The notes beneath the pieces are model-generated. The model was not told the DNA's origin, searched no databases, and worked only from the letters and a program-made list of their open reading frames with translations. From contig BRKX01000007.1 in NCBI GenBank assembly GCA_026008535.1, positions 57,773,001 to 57,837,000 of the forward strand: a DNA stretch of 64,000 nt, written 5' to 3'. Position numbers and translations under genes: made by a program. The DNA comes from Perilla frutescens (lineage: Eukaryota > Streptophyta > Magnoliopsida > Lamiales > Lamiaceae). Below, one piece after another: positions 23,284 to 34,652 of this stretch (the stretch's first letter is position 1; each line of letters begins with the position of its first letter).

Positions 23284-24359
23284 TAAGTTGTATGGAAACT
23301 TGTCTAAGTGTTCATTTTGTATGGATGAAGTCGTGTTTTTAGGCTTTGTCATTAGTGCACGAGGTATTGAGGTAGACCGTTCCAAAATCAAAGCGATTGA
23401 GGAATGACCAACCCCGAAAAATGCCTTTGAGGTTCGATCATTCCATGGTCTAGCTGGGTTTTACCGTCATTTTGTACGGGATTTCTGCAGTATAGCCGCC
23501 CTCTTACTGAGCTAAGTAAGAAGGATCGCAAGTTTGAATGGGGTAAACAACAAGAGCATGCTTTTAATACTTTGAAATCTTTGTTATGTTCTGCTCTTGT
23601 TTTGTGTTTACCTGATTTTTCTAAGACTTTTGAGATCGAGTGTGATGCCTCCGGGATAGGTATTGGTGCTGTTTTGATGCAGGAAAAACGTCCCGTCGCT
23701 TACTTCAGTGAGAAACTTAATGGCGCCAGTTTGCGTTATTCGACGTACGATAAAGAGCTTTATGCTTTGAAGCGTGCATTGGATACATGGCAGCACTATT
23801 TGTGGCCCAAAGAGTTCGTCATCCACACGGATCATGAAAGCTTGAAGCACCTGAAAGGGCAAAACAATCTGAACAAGAGACATGCGAGATGGGTCGAGTT
23901 CATCGAGTCTTTTCCGTATGTTATCAAGTACAAGAAAGGCGAGGATAATGTCGTCGCCGATGCTCTATCAAGAAGGTACGCTCTTTTGAACTTAATGCAT
24001 GCTAAGATGCTTGGTTTCGAGTCCATTAAGTCATTGTATGTTGAGGACGCCTACTTCAGCCCCATCTATGCTTCATGTAGCTCGAAATCTAGGTCTTTTG
24101 ATGGTTATTATGTGCATGATGCTTTTCTGTTCAAAGAGTCGAAGTTATGCATCCCTACTTGTTCTATGCGTGAGCTATTAGTGTTAGAATCGCATGCGGG
24201 GGGTTTAATGGGTCACTTTGGTGTGCATAAGACATTGAACTTGCTGCATGAACACTTCTTTTGGCCGCATATGCGTAAGAATGTAGAGAATATGTGTAGT
24301 CGTTGCATTACTTGTCGTCAAGCCAAATCCACTTCACACCCATTCGGATTGTACACGCC
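23284..24359 (+). pseudogene. E10 RT end, RNase H and start of integrase (broken)
   Basis: Begins at KLYGNLSKCSFCMDEVVFLG near the end of RT. TGA at 23405-23407 replaces TGG (Trp); a one-base deletion near 23500 (GCCGCCCTC against GCCGCCCCTC in E14) shifts the frame. RNase H (FEIECDASG, YDKELYAL, HTDHESLKH) and the integrase zinc domain (SHAGG..GHFG, CSRCITC) follow in an open frame of 269 codons from 23572. It stops at HPFGLYTP where E11 inserted. Confidence 0.85.
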
Positions 24360-24378
24360 TGATGTGACCCGGACAACT

Positions 24379-25284
24379 TGATATGATCCTGAAATGCCTT
24401 GAAGAATTAAATTCTGAGCTATCATTCAAAGGTCCGAAGATTGTTATAATGAGGGCCATCAAAGATTGGAGATCAAGATTTGAAGAACAAGACATGAATA
24501 AATTCGACTATGATGAGCAGCCCATGAAGTTAATTAATTCAGCCCATGTTTGAATTATTAGAGCCCAAGTTTGAAGGCCCAAAGTGTTGGGATTTTATCT
24601 AGATTATTTTAGATTTTATTATTTTATTTTTAGTCTTTTTGATTTTTGGTCTTTTTGATTTTACCTTAATCAGGGACTTCTAGTCAAAATAGGATTCCTA
24701 GTTGATATACTTAGGATTTTCGAAATCCTTTAGCTATTAGGTTTAGATTTTCAGTTTTATGCTCCTATAAATAGGAGTACCTTGTGACATTATTATTCAG
24801 ACGTTGCATGAAATAAAAGATTAATTTCTCAATTGTCTCACGATCCTTTGGTTGATCACCCATTTATCAAGTTCTTTTGATCTAGCAAATCATAAGTCCT
24901 ATTTAAGTTCTTCAGGGTACATCGAGTACTTGGGAGAATTGCTATCCGGAGAAGTTAGACGTGCGCGTTCGGGTTTACAACACGGGTTCGCCGAATCTAT
25001 CCTATCCTTCTATCAACATCGCCGCTGTCCATTCTTTGACGTCATCCATCATCCATCTACACACGCCTTCGACTTCAGCCCCAGGTTGCCAACGCCCGTT
25101 CATCATCACAAGTTCGTCCATTCGTCAATTCTGTAAGTCTTTATCTAGTTATATCGAGTCTTCCGCTGTTTTTCGTGCCCTATTTCAAGTCCCGGTATTA
25201 TTTTCAACCCTTACACCGTCGTCGAGAGTTTCGATCTTGTCATCCGCATTCCTTCATGTTCTTGAGCATGACGGAATCTCATCA
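24379..25284 (+). mobile_element. E12: solo LTR of an unrepresented CRM-like family
   Basis: TGATATGATCCTG...GGAATCTCATCA, 906 bp, flanked by CAACT (24374-24378; 25285-25289). Its start encodes a tail resembling the others (KDWRSRFEEQ), with TATAAATA near 24770 and GTAAGT at 25133-25138. Its U5 shares the GGAGAATTGCTATCCGGAGA block with families B and C, but both ends differ, so it marks a fifth family with no internal region here. Confidence 0.85.
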
Positions 25285-26237
25285 CAACTAATCCAAGACA
25301 CGAACAAAATGCATGCGGAAGACTTTAAGGACTCGAACTACGTTAGCTAAAGAAGGGTAGAATCCGACACGAATTAAACGACAAAACTTACTAGAAAACA
25401 CGGATACTTGATGTAGACACTTGAACACGATGAAGGTGATTGGGCTAGGCGGCGGACGGCAGCGTGGATGGCGGTGGTCGTCGGTGTGGATGGCGGTGGC
25501 GGTGGAAGGTAGAAGGATAATCAGGATCGGCGAACCCGTGTTGTATTAACTCGAACGCGCACGACTAATTCTCCGGATAGCAATTCTCCCAAGTACTTAA
25601 TTATACCCTGAAGAACTTGAATAAGACTATTGGATTGCTAATTCAATAGAATTGTAGATAAAAGTTTGATTAACCAAAGGATCGTGAGACAGATTGAGAA
25701 TAACTCTTTATTTCTTGCAATTGTCTGAATTATGAATGTTACATGGTGCTCCTATTTATAGGAGTGTATATGGACGAAAATTAGAGTCCTAATACTAGAA
25801 GAATTCGAAATAAACTAGTTCTAATCTATCTAGGATTGTTACCTTATCCAAAATCTGTTTTAAGGTAAGAATCAAAAGATACCAAAAATAAAGATAAAAA
25901 ATCTAACTAGATAAAGATAAATCCTAACAACTTGGGCCTTCATAAATCTTGCCTATTGGACCTTCAAATTAACACAATATGGGCTGCAATTTATCATAAA
26001 TAATTCGTGGCCCATATTATAATTAATCTTGCCACCTTTGCATGAAAAACAGCATCTCCCGATTTCCCATGCAAACGCGTATAACTTTTCATGCACACGT
26101 CCAAATGGCTTCGTTCTTCTTCTCACGTCTTCATGCTTCCTTCTTCATCATCAAATGATAGCATGTTGACCAATCTCGGGCTGAATATTTGATCTTCATG
26201 GGCTGCCCAAAATATCTGAATATTTTCACGCACTTGT

Positions 26238-27437
26238 TGATGAAGTCACAAAAAGCCTTGAAGAACTTAATCCGAAGCTGCAAATACGTGGTCCATTTAC
26301 ACGACTTCGAGCAATACAATTGCAAGGATTTTTCCAAGCATTTGTATGTAAGAAGTTTGAAGATGACAAAAGAATTGAGAGCATCCCAAAGATTGTTACC
26401 TTGTTAACAATTAAAGATTGGAGATCAAGGTTTGAAGAGCAATGCATGAAGATAGAACTCATCAAGTTGTGCATGCGTGACAGATTCACGTTGCATGGAA
26501 TTTTCGTCCCTTAGTTGATTTAATTAGGGATTGAATTTTATTTAGACTATAGTATTTATTTAATTATGTTAGTCTATAGTTTAGTTCAGATTTTTATTTA
26601 ATTTAATGTAATTTTCATCCATATTATAGTCAAGGTTGACTAGAATTGTATTTAAGGCAATTTCCTACCTTGAATAGAATTCTAGTTTAGGGAACTTCCT
26701 AGTATAGTTAGAGATCCCTTTTGGATCAATTTTTTAGCCTTTTTTTATGTTTATTTTCGTTCCCCCTTGTCCTATAAATAGGGGAACCATGTCACATTGT
26801 TACTTTAGACTATATTTGATTAATTAAGCTTTGCTTTCAATATTGTCTCAACCCCGTTTAAATCTTTGTGAGTTTTGATTGAAAATTCATATTCTTGGAG
26901 CTAGCAACTTTAAGTCTTATTCAAGGGTATTGCTTAATCCACTTGAGGGATTAACCGGTATTCGCTATCCGAAGATCAACTTAGAGATTTCATCCTTGGG
27001 TACGTTCGAGATTCAAGGAGGCTATCGGATTGTGATTCACTTCAACAATCACCATCCGTTCATCATCCACGACGACATCCACCAGCCCCCAAGTCGCACG
27101 TTCCAGCCCTTCCACAAGTCAAGATCAAGTTCATCGTTCCATTCATTCTACGCGTAAGTCGTTCTACCGTTAACATAACCTATCTACTCTGGCCCTTCTT
27201 CACCAAGCTTATACACGCCCAACATCACAATTTCCAGCCTATATTTCATCCACAATACAGCCCCTATTCATTGGATTTGTGTTATATAGTTGTGTCATAG
27301 TTTAGGTGCCTTTAATTGTCTAGTTTAGTCGTTATTTTGTGTCGGATTGATCCCTTCATTAAGTTGACGTGTTTCGCATCCTAAGTCTTCCGCTACGTTG
27401 TTATTATCGTCCTAGATTACTTGTCTGGGTCGTATCA
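26238..27437 (+). mobile_element. E13: solo LTR of family D
   Basis: TGATGAAGTCAC...GGGTCGTATCA, 1200 bp, flanked by CTTGT (26233-26237; 27438-27442), inside the 3' LTR of E11. The tail-coding start (FFQAFVCKKFEDD) matches E20. GTAAGT at 27154-27159. Confidence 0.87.
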
Positions 27438-27442
27438 CTTGT

Positions 27443-28765
27443 GTTCTTCAAATCTTGATCTCCAATCTTTAATCTTGAACAACATGATTATCTTTGAAGC
27501 TCTCAATGACATTCTTGGATTTGATTCTTTTATGCTTTTCGGGTTCGTATCATTCCCCTCCTCTTGAAAAGAATTCGTCCTCGAATTCAAATCTCCAGGA
27601 TCAAAGATGAACACGAAATGAACATCAATCTCTTTTTGCACATGATCAATAACATGGGACACATCTTTAGCAACCTGTAAAATAAAGATATCACAAGAAA
27701 ATGGTTGACAAATGATGTTAGAGGAAGCTCCTCCATGCTTGCTTGATCGAATTCTTTGTGATCTTCACTCGTTGTCCCACTGATGTCATTCTCCTTTTTA
27801 GAACATGGTTGTAATTCCTCCAACTTTTCTTTGGATTCCTCAACGGCGGCAACAACCTTCATTTCTTCTCTCTCGACTTCTCCAACATCTTCACAAGTAG
27901 CAACATCTATCAATTCATTAATAGGTGCATCAACTGAAATTGTTACCTTGAAAGTAGAATCTTCTTTGATGGCAACGATCTCAGATGGTAACTCAACGTG
28001 GATCTCCTCTTGAATGTCACTGGCTTGGTTTGGCATATCCATGACTGGCTGAACTGGTGATGCAGGCCGTGTAGGGGGTACATAGGTACGTAAAAACTCC
28101 TCGAATGACTCAGGTTCGCTCCAACGAAACGGGGCTGTTTGGCGATGAGCTCTAGGTGACAACTCTACATTTGACTCTACTTGAACCACTTCATTTTGCA
28201 GACTCTCCAACCACTTCTCTATCTCATTGGAATATTGCACCATGTCTTTCAACTTGTCGAAGCGGTACAATGCTACTCTTTCATGAATTGCCCTTCGTAG
28301 ACCAGCTACAAATCTATCCATGGTATCTTCTGGATATTCTTCTACATCAGCTCGTCTCATGGCTTCAATCATTTTGTAGTAGTAGTCATTTACACTTCGA
28401 TCTCTTTGCCTAAGCTTGTATAGCTTTTCCTCCAACTCCCATCGGTAATGGTCTGGAATGAAGCGTTTCCGCATCAAATCTTTCAACTCACGCCATGTGT
28501 CGATAGGTGGAACGTGATCTCGGCGGCATCGATCTTGCTGGAATTCCCACCATGTTGCTGCATAGTCTTTAAACTCCAATGTGGCTAATTGCACCTTCTT
28601 TGGCTCGGGGAAGTAGTGATACTTAAAAATCTTATCAACTCTGCGTTCCCAATCTAGGTACACTTCTGGATCATATAGACCTTCGAACTCTGGGATGGTT
28701 ATCTTGTTGCGGTGTAGACCATCGGTATCTCTGAATCGATTTGGGCGGGCTCGAACTGGATCCAT
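27443..28765 (-). pseudogene. E11 gag-like protein with integrase tail (frameshifted)
   Basis: ATG at 28763-28765 (MDPVRARPNRFRD), same start as E16. It contains a Ty3-type gag domain (IPEFEGLYDPEVYLDWERRV, TWWEFQQDRCRRDH, RKRFIPDHYRWELEEKL, about residues 25-205), then an acidic linker with no CCHC knuckle. Relative to E16 four bases are missing near 27725, so the frame leaves the original one and stops at 27587. In the original frame the tail GDLNSRTNSFQEEGND crosses the PPT into the LTR and is then cut by E13. It would make a capsid-like protein, but it cannot supply enzymes. Confidence 0.83.
27553..27566 (-). promoter_or_regulatory. E11 polypurine tract
   Basis: Minus strand CAAGAGGAGGGGAA abutting the 3' LTR start TGATACGAACCC. 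Family C and D share this PPT form, distinct from the pure G run of A and B; it encodes QEEGN. Confidence 0.85.
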
Positions 28766-29376
28766 CTAACTTGATGATGTGGGGTTGTTGTATAGATGGT
28801 GTAGGTAAACCTGCTGATTGGTGTATGTAGACCACGGGTGTATGGTGTACGGGTGTATGGGTGTATGGACTATGTGGTGTATAAGGTGAACCGGGTGTAT
28901 ATGGAAAAGATGAAAATTTCGAACCCCTTTAGTGTGTAGGATCGAAAATATTGTGGATAAGGGTGGAAGATTTGATTAGATATGGATGAGGATGGAAAGA
29001 TCTTGAATAGATGTAGATTAGGATGAAATCTATCTAAACAAGGTAAGAAATCTAATGGATAAGGAAATAAGGATTTTGGATGTGTGAACACAATCTAAGA
29101 ATCCCTAAATATATGGAACAAATCTAAAAACAAGGAATTAAAATCAAAATCAAGTAGAACAAATCTGAATTTTCATTTTTTTTTTAATCGGCGATTTTTT
29201 TTTTCGTTTTTTTTAGCCGATGTCTTTTGCTCCTTTTTTTTCAATGAATATGAATCAGATTACAACTCGAAACAAACAAAAATTAAATGACACGTACGAA
29301 AAATAACTGACACGTAGATGACACGTCGGATTGAACCACGACCAGCAGAGCTGACGTGGCTCTGATGCCAAATTTA
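28766..29376 (-). other. E11 5' leader with primer site
   Basis: Contains an ACACCCAT-type repeat (about 28835-28870), the A-rich tract (29176-29243) and the primer site TGGCATCAGAGCCAC on the minus strand at 29356-29370. Confidence 0.8.
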
Positions 29377-30431
29377 TGATGTGACCCGGACAACTAATCC
29401 AAGACACGAACAAAACGCATGCGGAAGACTTTAAGGACTCGAACTACGTCAGCTAAAGAAGGGTAGAATCCGACACGAATTAAATGACAAAACTTACTAG
29501 AAAACACGGATACTTGATGTAGACACTTGAACACGATGAAGGTGATTGGGCTAGGCAGCGGACGGTAGCGTGGATGGCGGTGGCGGTGGAAGGTAGAAGG
29601 ATAATCAGGATCGGCGAACCCGTGTTGTATTAACTCGAACGCGCACGACTAATTCTCCGGATAGCAATTCTCCCAAGTACTTAATTATACCCTGAAGAAC
29701 TTGAATAAGACTATTGGATTGCTAATTCAATAGAATTGTAGATAAAAGTTTGATCAACCAAAGGATCGTGAGACAGATTGAGAATAACTCTTTATTTCTT
29801 GCAATTGTCTGAATTATGAATGTTACATGGTGCTCCTATTTATAGGAGTGTATATGGACGAAAATTAGAGTCCTAATACTAGAAGAATTCGAAATAAACT
29901 AGTTCTAATCTATCTAGGATTGTTACCTTATCCAAAATCTGTTTTAAGGTAAGAATCAAAAGATACCAAAAATAAAGATAAAAAATCTAACTCGATAAAG
30001 ATAAATCCTAACAACTTGGGCCTTCATAAATCTTGCCTATTGGACCTTCAAATTAACACAATATGGGCTGCAATTTATCATAAATAATTCGTGGCCCATA
30101 TTATAATTAATCTTGCCACCTTTGCATGAAAAACAGCATCTCCTGATTTCCCATGCAAACGCGTATAACTTTTCATGCACACGTCCAAATGGCTTCGTTC
30201 TTCTTCTCACGTCTTCATGCTTCCTTCTTCATCATCAAATGATAGCATGTTGACCAATCTCGGGCTGAATATTTGATCTTCATGGGCTGCCCAAAATATC
30301 TGAATATTTTCATGCACTTGTGTTCTTCAAATCTTGATCTCCAATCTTTAATCTTGAACAACATGATTATCTTTGAAGCTCTCAATGACATTCTTGGATT
30401 TGATTCTTTTATGCTTTTCGGGTTCGTATCA
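29377..30431 (-). repeat. 5' LTR of E11 (family C)
   Basis: 1055 bp, TGATACGAACCC (from 30431) to GGTCACATCA (29377). TATAAATA at 29837-29844, GTAAGT at 29492-29497. Confidence 0.88.
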
Positions 30432-30722
30432 ACGCCCCTACCCGTCCCTTCAGCTCCTTGGATTGATATTTCTATGGATTTCATCTTAGGATTGCCTAGA
30501 TCTAGATCGGGTAAGGATTCTGTGTTTGTTGTAATTGATAGGTTTTCCAAAATGGCTCATTTCATTGCATGTAGGAAAACTGATGATGCTATACATGTTG
30601 CCAACTTGTTCTTTGTGCATGTTGTTAGATTGCATGGAATTCCTCGTACTATTGTTAGTGATAGGGATTCTAAGTTTTTAGGACATTTTTAGCGTGTTTT
30701 GTGGGGAAAATTAGGTACTAAG
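30432..30722 (+). pseudogene. E10 integrase catalytic core, middle piece
   Basis: Resumes after E11 with PLPVPSAPWIDISMDFILGL and runs through the first two catalytic aspartates (SMDFI; SDRDSKF). TAG at 30691-30693 replaces TGG (Trp in FWRVLWGK). It ends in GTACTAAG, where E14 inserted. Confidence 0.84.
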
Positions 30723-31960
30723 TGATGAGGACATCCATAGCAATGAGGAAGTCAATGAAGAGCTTCAATTCCAAGGACCCGTCACAAGATTAAGAGCTAA
30801 GAAGTTGCAAGATTATTTGCAAGCTACAATTCGCAAGAAGCTTGAAGAAGAAGACGGCGTACAAGGAAGCTTGAAGATGATGAACTTGTTGACATTGGAA
30901 GATGGAGATCAAGATGTGGAGTGCAATACATGAAGGAGGCGTGCAAGTGTGCTTTTGTTGGGCTTGATGTGTATACTTGCTATTCAGCCCAAGTTAAGCA
31001 TGTATGGTGGAAAAGCCCAAAATAATCGGCCCTTGATGATCCAATTAAGGGGATTGATTTATTAGTCTATAGTATTTTATTTATTATATTATGGACGAAA
31101 TTTTGCAGATTTTTAGTTAAGATTTTCGGTTATTTTAGATAGAATTTTGACTAGATTTTTAGATAAGGCAAGATCTACAAAATCTACCTTAAATAGAATT
31201 CTAGTTTAGGAAACTTCCAAACACAATCCTAGATTGATTTGGACTAGGATTTTCGGTCCTTAGCTTATAGTTTTCGATCCACCTATTATTATAAATAGGG
31301 GATCCATGTCTCATTGTTACTTTAGACTATATTTGATTTTTAAGCCATTGCTTTCAATATCGTCTCACCCCTTTTAATCTTTTGTGAGTTTAGATAATTA
31401 AATTCATACTCTTAGATTTAGCACCCCTAAGTTTTACAAAGGGAATTCGCCGTCCACGTTCGAGGGATCGTCGGAAACTCGCTATCGAAGAACAACTTAA
31501 AGAATTTGGCCTTGTGTACGTTCGAGATTCAAGGCAACTTTCGGGTTGTAATTCACAACACCTTCAACACCGCCGCCGCCATCATCCACGACGTCACCAC
31601 CGTCCACCGTCGTCTATCTCAAGATCATCCACCGTTCGTGTCCAATTCATCGTTCACACCGTTCAATCCGTAAGTCCGTTTCAACTCTATCATATCCTAT
31701 CTACCCTAGCTCTTCTAAACCTATACAACACCATCGAAATTCCATCCTCAATACCGTCCCTATAACCGTCCCAAAACAGCCCCATCTTTGATTGGATTTG
31801 TGTTATTTTGTGTGTCATACGTCTAGGTATTTTATTTAGTCTTAGTCGTCTAGTTTGTTCCGTTATCTTCCGCATATTTTACTTTGATTGTTTGAGTCAT
31901 CGTAGACACAAAACTTACGTGTGTCGACGTGTGTTCGTTCCTAGAGTTCGGGTCGTATCA
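30723..31960 (+). repeat. 5' LTR of E14 (family A)
   Basis: TGATGAGGACATCC...GGGTCGTATCA. It pairs with 42615-43823; differences are mainly small deletions in the 3' copy (for example TTTTGTGTGTCATACGTC, missing at 43686) and a few substitutions. Confidence 0.9.
31290..31297 (+). promoter_or_regulatory. E14 LTR TATA box
   Basis: TATAAATA followed by GGGGATCC, in the same context as the E7 box at 17085. Confidence 0.68.
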
Positions 31961-32122
31961 TAAAAGTGGTATCAAAGCCACGTCGGCTTTGGTTCGTTTT
32001 TGTGTCGTATTTTATTTTCCGTTTGATCGAGTTGTAATCTAATTCCGTATTGTTCATTGTTATAAAAAAAAAACAGAAAAGAAGAAAAGGCACGATCAAA
32101 ACACAAAAAAAAAAAGCCGATC

Positions 32123-32157
<35 letters not shown>

Positions 32158-32858
32158 GAAAATTCTTTGTGTCCCATCTTGTTCAATTTTAATTTTGGTA
32201 CTTTCCTTTTGGTACTAGTTGTTAGTTGGTAATTACCTTAATAAGTCTTTCTTATTTTTGGTAGTTTCCTTCAAGTTTGTTTTACTTTTTGGAACTTTCC
32301 ATACAAGTCCTATTTCTTGTTGGTAACTTCCTTAAGTGTCTTATTTTATTTTTGGTTCATTCCTTCTAGAGTCTAGGCTAATTAAGGTATTTAGATTGTG
32401 TCACATAGATTGATACATATCCAAATCCCCTACTTACCTTATCTCTTTCTTTCTTCCTTATCTATTCTATTTCTTTCCTTCTTACACCTAGATTTATTTT
32501 TGGATCTCCTAATCTATTTGGGACTTCAATAATTGATCTACTTCTTTCCTTTCCTACTATCCATACTCGACCAACCCCATCCCATACCACACTACAATCG
32601 GCCACCCTCATTCCTACACATACTCAAACCGTATCTCATCTACACATACCAAATTCATCCTTGTTCCGAGAATAGCATTCCCGTCCTTCCTCGAAACAAA
32701 CCACACGATTCCCTTACCTTCATATACACGATTTTCACACACTGTGCACCATACACTTTGAGTGATACACGAGTGGTAAAATCAAGAGTGAAAACAAAAG
32801 AGTGAACGTGAGATAGTGAGGACCTACCTTGTTTTCTTTACGTTTGTTCGTTTTGTAG
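31680..32858 (+). other. Candidate leader intron of E14
   Basis: Donor CC|GTAAGT at 31680-31685 and acceptor GTTCGTTTTGTAG ending at 32858, five bases before the gag ATG, with a T-rich tract upstream. Excision would remove the primer site and the whole A-rich leader. Consensus-based inference. Confidence 0.5.
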
Positions 32859-32863
32859 GTACC
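31961..32863 (+). other. E14 5' leader
   Basis: A-rich tract with very long A runs (32063-32160), then imperfect repeats built on GGTAGTTTCC, GGAACTTTCC and GGTAACTTCC (about 32190-32370), then a C/T-rich stretch to gag. Matches leaders of E1, E4 and E5. Confidence 0.84.
31967..31981 (+). promoter_or_regulatory. E14 primer binding site (iMet type)
   Basis: TGGTATCAAAGCCAC, seven bases downstream of the 5' LTR, one mismatch from the iMet core, as in all A copies. Confidence 0.85.
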
Positions 32864-34652
32864 ATGAAGAAAGGAACCCACACCGAGTCATCCTCTACAC
32901 CCCCAGTCGAACACCATTCGACTTCACTACCTTTGGACCTGTCCAAAGACCCTTCCAAAGCACCCACGGAGTCATACTCGGATCCACCCGCACCGTGGGA
33001 TCCCAAGTACCATTTTGAAGCGTTGTCTAAGCATGTTCAAAGACAACACCAGGCCCTCTCTGACAAAATAGACGATTTAGTGCATGCTCTTGAACGCACT
33101 AAAACGACACCTGTCTTTCCTCCACCCATTCGAGGAAACCAACGTCTAGAACGTCACAACGAGCCTGAAGAGGAGTACTTTGATGAGAATACTGAAGAAT
33201 TTGATCGAGGACGTCGCCCGAGACGAGGCCATAGTCGAGATGACTATGAGGAAGATCGAATGCTCCACAACATCAAAACGAGCATTCCAGAATTTGAAGG
33301 CCTTCACGATCCCGATATCTATCTTGATTGGGAACGTAAGGTAGAGAAGATTTTCGCATGCTATGATTTTTCAGAAGCTAAAAAGGTGCAGCTAGCATGT
33401 TTGGAGTTTAAAGGCTACGCAGCCACTTGGTGGGAAATGCAGCAAGAAAGAAGACGAAGAAACAGAAATCCACCCATTGACAATTGGGAGGAAATGAAAG
33501 GATTCTTGCGTGGACGCTTCATTCCAGTCCACTATGAAAGAGAGCTTGAGAAGAAGCTCAACCGGATCAAGCAAGGAGCTAGATCGATCGAGGAGTACCA
33601 CAAAGAGCTAGAAACGGCCCTGAATCGAGTCGGAAAAGAGGAGACCTTAAATGCTACCATCATTCGGTACATTGAAGGTATGAATCCAGACATTGCCTGT
33701 GAAGTAGAGCTCAAAGAATTCACAAGCATAGAGAGAATGGTGCAATACGCATCAATTGTGGAAAAGCAGTTACGAGAAGGCCGCCGTCGATCCAGTCAAA
33801 GTGCAGCCCCTACTCGATCATCTTGGAGTAAAGGTACACTTTCCACATCACCTTCTACTCCTTCTACTGATTCCACACGACCCCGAGGTCAATCCGGCCC
33901 TCCGGAACGCCGTTTTGATGGTTCTACACCGCAAGCAAGCCGTAGACCCGAGTCTACACCCAGGACACCATTCCAACGGCCCAATCAGTCCACTCCAACG
34001 CCAAATGCAGCCCCTAGTCGAGCCCGAGACATCCAGTGTCATAAATGCCAAGGTTGGGGTCATTTTCAGAACCAGTGTCCAAACCGGCGTGTTCTGTTCC
34101 TCAATGAACAGAATGGACTTGAATCAGCCAGTGAAGATGAAGAGGAGACCCAAGACGCCGCCCCTGAAGCAGTCAAGGTCCCTGAAGTCGAGCCAGATGA
34201 TGAAGAAGACGAGCTATCTCATGTTAGCTTGGTTTCTATTCGCAGTCTGAACATCAACCGTGAAGACGAAGAGCAATCGCAACGAGAGAACATCTTCTAC
34301 ACTCGAGTTGCCATCAAAGATCAGACTTGTGCCATGATCATCGACAGTGGGAGCCCTCACCACAACAAAGCATCCGAAGCCATACAAGTTGCAGTGGCTT
34401 ACTGACAGAGGATCCATTCGAGTGACAGGTCAGGTACACGTTACTTTTACTAAAGGTCGTTATTCTGACACTGTTCTTTGTGATGTTATTCCTATGGAAG
34501 CAGCCCATATACTTTTAGGAAGACCGTGGCAGTTCGATAGAAAAGCGGTTCACGATGGTTTAGCCAACACTTACTCGATTATTCGAGATGGACGAACCAC
34601 TGTGCTCAAGCCACTTACTCCTAAAGCTGTTGCAGAGGATCAAGAAAGAATG
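32864..34652 (+). pseudogene. E14 gag, zinc knuckle and protease (41 bp deletion)
   Basis: ATG at 32864 (MKKGTHTESSST) directly after the acceptor-like TTTGTAG. The gag domain lies about residues 145-300 (IPEFEGLHDPDIYLDWERKV; WWEMQQERRRRNRN), a Ser/Thr/Pro linker follows, then the CCHC knuckle at C392, C395, H400 and C405, an acidic spacer and protease DSG at 494-496. Compared with E5, 41 bases are missing at 34353/34354, right after DSGS, so the frame stops at 34405 and the rest of the protease (TTKHPKPYKLQWL to KPLTPKAVAEDQERM) continues in another frame until E15 interrupts at 34652. Gag is intact; protease is dead. Confidence 0.88.

Larger units (their letters stand above)
24360..27552 (-). 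repeat. 3' LTR of E11, split by E12 and E13
   Basis: LTR pieces 24360-24378, 25290-26237 and 27443-27552 (net about 1077 bp) match the 1055 bp 5' LTR. Two later insertions use the LTR as target, each with its own five-base duplication. Confidence 0.87.
24360..30431 (-). mobile_element. E11: gag-only family C element
   Basis: Minus-strand non-autonomous element with target duplication ACGCC (24355-24359; 30432-30436). The 5' LTR is 29377-30431; the 3' LTR is 24360-27552, expanded by solo LTRs E12 and E13. Between them lie a primer site, leader, one gag-like frame and a PPT. No protease, RT, RNase H or integrase core exists. Same family as E15 and E16. Confidence 0.88.

Noticed and set aside
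30273..30692. 139-codon frame on the plus strand
   Set aside because: Chimera of antisense E11 LTR and E10 integrase; the first third is LTR.
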